NCBI GenBank assembly: GCA_004195335.1 | Contig: SDWK01001025.1 | Coordinates: 1 to 21,367 of the forward strand | Length of the DNA: 21,367 bases | Source: Shewanella sp. | GTDB lineage: Bacteria > Pseudomonadota > Gammaproteobacteria > Enterobacterales > Shewanellaceae | Direction: 5' to 3' | Part shown: one piece after another, positions 16,468 to 21,367 of the stretch | How positions within the stretch are numbered: position 1 is the first letter of the stretch | Layout: the number at the start of each line of letters is the position of its first letter | The notes under the pieces: model-generated | The model's database searches: none | What the model was told of the DNA's origin: nothing | The model's input: the letters and a program-made list of their open reading frames with translations, nothing else | Program-made: the position numbers and the translations under genes

Positions 16468-16632
16468 CTAGGATGCTGTTGGACATAACGCTCATCTACT
16501 GCGGAAACCCGGATTTGGTCATGTTTTCACGATCATCCTCGCTCAGTAGCTCGCTATTGGTCGCGGATGATCTAACAATCTGCCTTAAATTGGATTTCCC
16601 TCGCAGCGATTGGCTAAGCCCAGCGGTCTCTT
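16468..16632. mobile_element. MITE-like element, copy 2 (diverged)
   Basis: It aligns end to end with copy 1 at 13997-14162 in the same orientation, at roughly 70% identity by eye. Shared blocks include CTGCGGAAA, ATTTGGTCAT, TAGCTCGCTATT and GGCTAAG. The terminal inverted repeats are decayed (left CTAGGATGCTGTTGGACATA; right end GGCTAAGCCCAGCGGTCTC). The internal stem is kept with different bases: GATCATCC (16531-16538) pairs perfectly with GGATGATC (16565-16572). This looks like an older insertion of the same family. Confidence 0.7.
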
Positions 16633-16893
16633 GGTGAGTATCGCCAAAGTAGATCAGACGTTCAAAAAGCAGGTTCAGTGTACTGGTATGTTGGATAAAT
16701 TAGCATGCTGGAGTTAAAGCAAGCATGAGCCGAGTGGTGATTGCCCCCCACGCCTTCTTTGTTCGCCTATGTTGTTAGGGGTTTTGGGCTTAATCGTAGG
16801 TTTACTAAAAATAATTGCTCCAGCTCAGTCGGTTGATTGATCGTAAAAGTCGCATGGTTTGGTGCTTTGGAGTGGGCAGTTCAGGAGCTTGTT
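16633..16893. other. Leader region of the secreted protease gene
   Basis: 261 nt without a supported gene. It probably contains the protease promoter, but no convincing -35/-10 or sigma-54 site is visible. AGGAG at 16883-16887 is the RBS that fixes the protease start. Confidence 0.45.
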
Positions 16894-17655
16894 ATGGGTG
16901 TGCTGGTTCTTTTGTTGCTAATTAGTTTTGCGGCTGAGGCTGAGGCTGATGGCTTGGTTGATACGGTGCAGGCTGTTAAGCAATCGATAGTTGGCATTGG
17001 TACTTATCAGCCTACTAGGCGCCCGCCTGTGAGGTTGTTAGGTACTGGCTTTTCTGTTGGCAATGGGCGGCTTATTGCAACCAATAATCATGTTGTTCCG
17101 ACAGATATGAGCACTACTGAGCTGGAGCGATTGGTTGTTCTTACTGGGGCTGGGAGTAGTGCGCAGATGCACCCTGCGGTTCTTTCTGCCTCTAGCCCTG
17201 AGCATGATTTAGCCTTGTTAAATGTAGATGCGTATATACCGGCAGTGGCGCTTGCTGGTGCAGATGTAATGCTTAAAGAAGGAGAGGGTGTTGCATTTAC
17301 GGGATTTCCCATCGGTTCGGTACTTGGGCTTTATCCTGCAACTCACCGGGGTATAATTTCAGCTATTACGCCTATAGCCATTCCCTCTTCGAGCTCCCGT
17401 CAGCTCACCGCCAGTAAAATCAATCGGCTTAGGAACCCTTTGTTGGTCTATCAACTTGATGCAACCGCCTATCCAGGAAATAGCGGGAGTCCATTGTACC
17501 GGCCAGATAGCGGTGAGGTGGTCGGTATTCTTAACATGGTGTTTGTTAAATCAACCAAGGAAGATGTGCTCAGTAATCCCAGTGGAATCAGCTACGCTAT
17601 TCCAGTGAAGCATCTTCGCGCAATGCTTCAGGAGCTGGAGAAGCCGAAGCAGTAA
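16894..17655 (+). CDS. Secreted trypsin-like serine protease (S1/HtrA-like, no PDZ)
   Basis: 253 residues from ATG 16894, which has AGGAG 6 nt upstream; the longer frame from TTG 16837 would bury the signal peptide and lacks an RBS. The N-terminus MGVLVLLLLISFAAEAEA is a short Sec signal. The trypsin-fold triad is visible: His66 in IATNNHVV, Asp105 in PEHDLALLNV, and Ser197 in AYPGNSGSPLY. It resembles the DegP/DegS catalytic domain but has no PDZ domain, ending at LRAMLQELEKPKQ. It should act in the periplasm or outside the cell. Its position just before the exosortase-associated acyltransferase suggests a part in processing envelope or PEP-CTERM proteins; that link is inference. The gap to the next gene is 68 nt and contains a heptamer repeat. 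Confidence 0.88.
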   Translation: MGVLVLLLLISFAAEAEADGLVDTVQAVKQSIVGIGTYQPTRRPPVRLLGTGFSVGNGRLIATNNHVVPTDMSTTELERLVVLTGAGSSAQMHPAVLSASSPEHDLALLNVDAYIPAVALAGADVMLKEGEGVAFTGFPIGSVLGLYPATHRGIISAITPIAIPSSSSRQLTASKINRLRNPLLVYQLDATAYPGNSGSPLYRPDSGEVVGILNMVFVKSTKEDVLSNPSGISYAIPVKHLRAMLQELEKPKQ

Positions 17656-17666
17656 TTTTTGTTGAT

Positions 17667-17687
17667 AAGTGCTAAGTGCTAAGTGGT
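17667..17687. repeat. Tandem heptamer AAGTGCT x3 (third unit AAGTGGT)
   Basis: AAGTGCT at 17667-17673 and 17674-17680, then AAGTGGT at 17681-17687, in the short gap between the protease stop and the acyltransferase ATG (17724). Short tandem repeats in this position can change promoter or leader spacing by slippage; three units is a low copy number. Confidence 0.6.
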
Positions 17688-17723
17688 GAGCCAGGTGGGT
17701 AGTGAGCCTTCAATGGGGTACTA

Positions 17724-18458
17724 ATGACCGATACCAGGTTAGTGGATTGCTTTGATCGATACTTCTACATCTGCCGAGCGGATTCTGATGTGTTATGCGC
17801 GCTTGCCTACCAAGTTCGCTACCAGGTGTATTGTAAAGAGCTTGAATTTGAAGATGAGTCAGCGTTTCCGGACAAACTGGAGTCTGATGGCTTCGATGCG
17901 TTTTCAGACCATTTTCTAATCTTTCACCGTGGTGATCCAGATGAGGTGGTGGGTACGGTACGATTGGTGCGACCTCAGCACAGAGGGCAGAAGTTGCCCG
18001 TCGTGGTGCACTGTCTTGATGCAATTGACAGTGACAAGATCGATCTGGATCATTTGTATGATGGTCGTTATGGCGAGTTGTCCCGGCTGGCTGTAAAGGG
18101 TGAGTATCGTCGACGCTTGGGTGAGAGCAAGGTGCCCTTTGTGGTCAATGGCTCGCGTGCACATCTGGGGTTTCCTGGTTTTCCCTATATCGCCGTCGGA
18201 CTCTATATGGCGGTAGCGGCCTGGTGTCATTCTCGGGGTATGCACGCCGTGATCGTGATGATGGAGCCGCGTCTGGCGCGTCACTTGGCCCGTTTAGGGA
18301 TTCTGTTTGAACCGGTCGGTAGAGAGATTGTGTACCATGGCCGTAGGGCGCCTTATACAATTAATCAGGATGTTTTTTTTCGCCACATAAAGCCCCCTCT
18401 CAGGGAGTTGTATGACTATGTTGCGGCTGAGGTCGGTGATTGTTATCAGGATCTCTAA
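17724..18458 (+). CDS. PEP-CTERM/exosortase system-associated acyltransferase (LuxI-like fold)
   Basis: 244 residues matching the exosortase-associated acyltransferase family (TIGR03694-like), related to N-acyl-homoserine-lactone synthases and GNAT folds. The N-terminal third has YQVRYQVYCKELEFE then DGFDAFSDHFLIF, and the core has EVVGTVRLVRP. The most diagnostic part is GELSRLAVKGEYRRR, with the Glu-x-Ser-Arg arrangement shared with LuxI enzymes. A hydrophobic C-terminal half (GFPYIAVGLYMAVAAWCHSRG) completes the fold. It probably transfers an acyl group, from acyl-ACP or acyl-CoA, to an unknown acceptor linked to EPS or signalling. The RBS is weak (GGGG shortly before ATG). It is 13 nt ahead of the N-terminal fragment of prsK, suggesting co-transcription with the regulator genes. 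Confidence 0.93.
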   Translation: MTDTRLVDCFDRYFYICRADSDVLCALAYQVRYQVYCKELEFEDESAFPDKLESDGFDAFSDHFLIFHRGDPDEVVGTVRLVRPQHRGQKLPVVVHCLDAIDSDKIDLDHLYDGRYGELSRLAVKGEYRRRLGESKVPFVVNGSRAHLGFPGFPYIAVGLYMAVAAWCHSRGMHAVIVMMEPRLARHLARLGILFEPVGREIVYHGRRAPYTINQDVFFRHIKPPLRELYDYVAAEVGDCYQDL

Positions 18459-18471
18459 CTAAGGATATTGG

Positions 18472-18597
18472 ATGGCTCTGTTCGGATTTTCAGCTTCAGT
18501 CATAGTTTTCTCCACTGTTTTTTTTCTCTGTCTGGTTATCTGGCGGGAGCGGTTACTGGGTATCTGGCTGCAGCTGGCTCTCTTCACCACGTGTTGA
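18472..18597 (+). pseudogene. prsK: N-terminal fragment of prsK, separated by a frameshift
   Basis: A 41-codon frame from ATG 18472, with AAGGA upstream, encodes one membrane helix (VIVFSTVFFLCLVIW) followed by RERLLGIWLQLALFTT and stops at TGA 18595-18597. This matches the first helix of PrsK histidine kinases. The kinase then continues in another frame from VELIRNAAWLLF (about 18593 on). From what I recall of the family, some 20-25 residues including the second helix are missing between the two parts, so a deletion plus frameshift has occurred here, or the assembly is wrong. The gene as originally built would start at 18472. Confidence 0.7.
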
Positions 18598-18598
18598 A

Positions 18599-20455
18599 TT
18601 GATTCGCAATGCGGCCTGGTTGCTGTTTGTGCTCAAGCTGTGCGATTTTGGGCGAGGGGGTAAGGATTTCTGGTCGCTGAAGGCTCCCTGGTTGGTCGTG
18701 TTTGGTACCCTGGTGTTGCTGCTGCTCAATGTCTTACAGCGGCAGAGTTTTGACTTCGTTATTGATCTTGGACTCCCCTTTGAATATTTGGGGCCGTTAT
18801 TGCTGGTTACTGCGGTGTTGGTGGTGACAGAGCAGTGGTTTCGAAATATTCCCGTTACCCAGCGCTGGCCGGTCAGGTTTTTGTTGATCAGTATCTGTCT
18901 GATTTTTGGGTACGATTTTTTACTTTATTCCGAAGCGCTGTTATTTCAAAGGATCGACGCTGATTTTTGGCAGGCCAGAGGATTTGTCTCTGCTATGGCG
19001 GCTCCCTTGATTGCGGTATCCGTATCGCGGGCGCGCGACTGGAATCGGGAACTGAGGATCTCGCGCAATGCGGTGTTCTTTTCCGCGACCCTGCTGCTCT
19101 CGGGTATCTACCTGCTGATCATGAGTCTGGTGGGGTATTACCTGAGGTGGTTTGGTGGCGGCATGGGCGGTGCTGTGCAGATCATATTTTTGGTTGCGTC
19201 CTTGACTCTGTTTGTGTTGTTGCTCAGCTCGGGACGGTTTCGATCGCTGGTGGCTGTCTGGCTGAATAAGCACTTTCTGAGTTATAAGTACGATTATCGC
19301 AATGAGTGGATGCAAGCCAATGCGCGCTTTGCTTCCCTGCCGATGGATGAGCGTTACTACCAAGAGCTGCTTCTCGGTATTACCGAGCCGGTGGATAGTA
19401 ATGGAGGGGTGCTCTGGATTCTGGAGTCCGACAGTATCGTAACGCAATATGCCAGCAGTGCGGATTTTGTAATGCCGCTGGATCTCGTCAGCGACAGGGC
19501 GCTGCTGGATTTCCTGGAAGCAACGGGTTGGGTCATGAATCTGAACGAATATCAGGATGATCCCCGGCTGTATCGGCAGGTGGTGGTTCGTCCGCAGTTG
19601 TTGATGGGCGGGTTATGGTTGCTGGTGCCTTTGTTGCACCAATCACGACTGGTGGGTGTTGCCGGATTGGCCCCTCCCAGGGCTGATCATCCGGTTAACT
19701 GGGAGGACTTTGATCTACTCAAGGCGCTGGGTGGTCAGTTGGCAGCCATGATCGTGCTTAAGCGTACCAGTGATTCGTTGTCGGAAGCACGGCAGTTCGA
19801 AGCCTTTAATCGATTATCCGCGTTTGTGGTGCATGATCTGAAAAATATCATTGCTCAGCTGTCATTGGTGGTTAAAAACGCCGAGCGGCACAAGCATAAT
19901 CCGGAATTTGTTGATGATGCGTTAGAAACGTTAGGCCACGCAGTGTCACGCATGAACCGATTGCTGAGCCAGTTGCGCAAGCAGACGCAGGTCTTGATTC
20001 CGTCAGATTTGGTTGAGCTGGATCGGCTTATCGAGACGGTTGTGCAACGTCAGTCTGGCTGTCTTCCTATTCCTGAGTCTGTTCAGGGTCAGCAAGGGAT
20101 CAGGTTAAAGATCGATAAGGAGCGCTTGACGGATGTGCTCTGTCATCTGGTGCAGAACGCCCAGGATGCCACGTCGGATTCAGGTCAGGTGCAAATAGCA
20201 CTGGTAAAACAGGATCATGAGGCTATCCTAGAAATTATGGATAACGGTTGTGGCATGGATCCTGAGTTTATCCGCGATCGTTTGTTTAAACCTTTTGATA
20301 CCACCAAAGGTAGTGCGGGAATGGGTATAGGTGCCTATGAGGCCCAGCAGTTTTTAAAGGCCAATAAAGGCGGTTTGGATGTGCAGAGCCAGCCCGGAAC
20401 GGGGACTCGATTGAGGCTCCGGTTGCCGATATTTGAGGCGTTGGATCAACAGTGA
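18599..20455 (+). CDS. prsK: PEP-CTERM system histidine kinase PrsK (main body, N-terminus displaced)
   Basis: 618 residues in this frame, from a TTG that is unlikely to be the native start (see fragment 18472-18597). Several membrane helices lie between about 5 and 210, followed by a GAF-like sensor region (about 245-390, with MGGLWLLVPLLHQSRLVGVA). The kinase core has H-box FVVHDLKN with phosphorylated His412, N-box LVQNAQDA (518-525), G1 DNGCGM (548-553) and G2 GMGIGAY (574-580). The VHDLKN form with an N following K is typical of PrsK. It should sense an envelope or EPS signal and phosphorylate PrsR. The stop precedes the prsR GTG by 7 nt. The catalytic body is intact; whether it can be made and inserted correctly without the missing N-terminal segment is doubtful. 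Confidence 0.9.
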   Translation: MIRNAAWLLFVLKLCDFGRGGKDFWSLKAPWLVVFGTLVLLLLNVLQRQSFDFVIDLGLPFEYLGPLLLVTAVLVVTEQWFRNIPVTQRWPVRFLLISICLIFGYDFLLYSEALLFQRIDADFWQARGFVSAMAAPLIAVSVSRARDWNRELRISRNAVFFSATLLLSGIYLLIMSLVGYYLRWFGGGMGGAVQIIFLVASLTLFVLLLSSGRFRSLVAVWLNKHFLSYKYDYRNEWMQANARFASLPMDERYYQELLLGITEPVDSNGGVLWILESDSIVTQYASSADFVMPLDLVSDRALLDFLEATGWVMNLNEYQDDPRLYRQVVVRPQLLMGGLWLLVPLLHQSRLVGVAGLAPPRADHPVNWEDFDLLKALGGQLAAMIVLKRTSDSLSEARQFEAFNRLSAFVVHDLKNIIAQLSLVVKNAERHKHNPEFVDDALETLGHAVSRMNRLLSQLRKQTQVLIPSDLVELDRLIETVVQRQSGCLPIPESVQGQQGIRLKIDKERLTDVLCHLVQNAQDATSDSGQVQIALVKQDHEAILEIMDNGCGMDPEFIRDRLFKPFDTTKGSAGMGIGAYEAQQFLKANKGGLDVQSQPGTGTRLRLRLPIFEALDQQ

Positions 20456-20462
20456 GAGATGC

Positions 20463-20987
20463 GTGAGTCAAAACAAGGACGCTAAGGTTCTTTTGGTTGT
20501 CGAGGACGATCTGGGGCTGCAAAAGCAATTGAAATGGTGCTTTGAGCAGTATCAGCTGGTGTTTGCCGAGGATGAAGCATCTGCAATTAAGCAGTTGCGG
20601 CGGTTCGAACCGGAAGTGGTCACTCTGGATCTTGGGCTGCCGCCCGATCCGGCCAATGCCACGGTTGGGCTGGGTGTTCTGCAGCAGATGCTTAAACTGG
20701 CCCCTTATACTAAGGTGATCGTGGTTACCGGTAATGACGATCAGTCTAATGCGGTGCGTGCAGTCGGCATGGGCGCCTACGATTTTTATCAGAAGCCGAT
20801 AGACCCGGATGTGCTGTCGCTAGTGGTCGACAGGGCGTTCAAACTGTCGCAGTTGGAGCGGGAGAACCGTCGCTTAGCCGCTGTGGTGAAGCCGTTGGAT
20901 GGTTTGATAGCGGCTTCCGATGAGATGCTGGCTATCTGCCGAATGGTCGAGAAAATTGCCCCCGCCGGGGGAGAGTGGTACCGGTAA
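20463..20987 (+). CDS. prsR: PEP-CTERM-box response regulator PrsR, N-terminal receiver part, frame-broken
   Basis: Start GTG 20463 (GAGAG upstream), 7 nt after prsK; longer frames into prsK are unlikely. The receiver domain has VLLVVEDD (acidic pair Asp15/Asp16), phospho-acceptor Asp56 in [18 protein letters not shown] and the conserved Lys in YQKPIDPD. The [11 protein letters not shown] loop is typical of PrsR. The linker [36 protein letters not shown] leads into the AAA+ domain, but then reads AGGEWYR and stops at TAA 20985-20987. The expected continuation (a beta strand ending in GESGTGKE) resumes one frame over at 20968. The lesion looks like loss of about 20 nt. As it stands only a receiver domain would be made. 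Confidence 0.88.
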   Translation: MSQNKDAKVLLVVEDDLGLQKQLKWCFEQYQLVFAEDEASAIKQLRRFEPEVVTLDLGLPPDPANATVGLGVLQQMLKLAPYTKVIVVTGNDDQSNAVRAVGMGAYDFYQKPIDPDVLSLVVDRAFKLSQLERENRRLAAVVKPLDGLIAASDEMLAICRMVEKIAPAGGEWYR

Positions 20988-21367
20988 AGAAGTGATAGCC
21001 AAGGCTGTTCATGGTTTAAGCGAGCGCAGTGGTGGGCGCTTTGTGGCGATCAACTGTGCATCTATTCCTGATAACTTGCTTGAGAGCGAGTTGTTTGGCT
21101 ACGAAAAAGGGGCGTTTACGGGTGCGGCCAAACAAACCCCCGGTAAGATCGAAACAGCTAATGGCGGAACCCTGTTTCTGGATGAGATCGGAGATATGCC
21201 ATTGCCGCTGCAAGCCAAGTTGTTGCGTTTTCTGCAGGAGAAGACGATAGAGCGGATCGGTGGGCGGCAGGAGATTGCGGTGGATGTGCGGATTATCAGT
21301 GCCACCCATCAGAATCTGGAGCAGATGATTGTTGCTGGTGGGTTTAGAGAGGATCTGTTCTATCGTC
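20968..21367 (+). pseudogene. prsR: PrsR sigma-54 activator AAA+ domain, continued in another frame, cut by window edge
   Basis: The frame starting GGG GAG AGT at 20968 encodes Walker A GESGTGKE, then [32 protein letters not shown] (the sigma-54-contacting GAFTGA loop, about 21109-21126), Walker [11 protein letters not shown], and [14 protein letters not shown] and FREDLFYR at the edge. These are the standard motifs of NtrC-family activators, and the frame stays open to the last base. It has no start codon of its own with an RBS, so it is the displaced C-terminal half of prsR. In an intact protein it would hydrolyse ATP to open sigma-54 promoters such as that of the PEP-CTERM gene at 13601-13620. 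Confidence 0.9.

Noticed and set aside
16837..16893. N-terminal extension of the protease from TTG 16837
   Set aside because: It has no RBS and would put 19 residues before a normal signal peptide; ATG 16894 has AGGAG at ideal spacing.
20958..20987. Programmed ribosomal frameshift in prsR
   Set aside because: A shift at the G-run would restore the frame but still leave the strand before Walker A missing, so a deletion explains the site better.
1..21367. CRISPR arrays, tRNA or rRNA genes
   Set aside because: No regularly spaced repeats and no tRNA or rRNA signatures were seen on either strand.

Overview
This window is an exopolysaccharide and PEP-CTERM/exosortase A (XrtA, EpsH-type) locus from a Gram-negative, probably marine or aquatic, gammaproteobacterium. 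The evidence is the set of genes: two and a part glycosyltransferases typical of XrtA loci, the XrtA-type amidotransferase (asparagine synthase family), a DUF3473-type polysaccharide deacetylase, a large TPR lipoprotein (PrsT), a protein with a C-terminal PEP-CTERM anchor, an exosortase-associated LuxI-like acyltransferase, and the PrsK/PrsR two-component pair. Exosortase itself is not in the window; it may lie beyond the left edge. The genus cannot be decided from sequence alone.

Layout. 1-5288 is a tight minus-strand operon, transcribed right to left: glycosyltransferase (5288-4068), glycosyltransferase (4065-2941), amidotransferase (2918-1026), and a third glycosyltransferase starting at TTG 1010 and running off the left edge. 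A plus-strand patatin-like lipase (5452-6336) is wedged between that operon and the minus-strand deacetylase (7213-6341). At 7427-9409 two plus-strand genes form an E1-like (ThiF/MoeB fold) adenylyltransferase plus nitroreductase module. 12314-9543 (minus) is PrsT and 13530-12544 (minus) is the PEP-CTERM protein, with a clear terminator between them and a good sigma-54 promoter candidate upstream of the PEP-CTERM gene.

13531-16893 is gene-poor and looks like accessory DNA. It holds one SAM-dependent methyltransferase (14879-15754) between two diverged copies (13997-14162 and 16468-16632) of a ~166 bp MITE-like element that folds on itself. To the right follow a secreted trypsin-like protease (16894-17655), the exosortase-associated acyltransferase (17724-18458), PrsK and PrsR.

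How it fits together. The glycosyltransferases, amidotransferase and deacetylase build and modify an exopolysaccharide. PrsT and the (off-window) exosortase handle PEP-CTERM proteins destined for the envelope or matrix. PrsK/PrsR, acting with sigma-54, are expected to switch on PEP-CTERM genes.

In this sequence both regulator genes are broken. prsK has an N-terminal piece (18472-18597) separated by a frameshift and an apparent deletion from the main body (18599-20455). prsR has an apparent ~20-nt deletion just before the Walker A motif that shifts the frame at about 20967. These are either two real lesions in one signalling pair or two assembly errors at short inverted repeats; reads would decide. 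The most novel-looking items are the E1-like/nitroreductase pair inside an exosortase locus and the structure-conserving MITE-like repeat pair.
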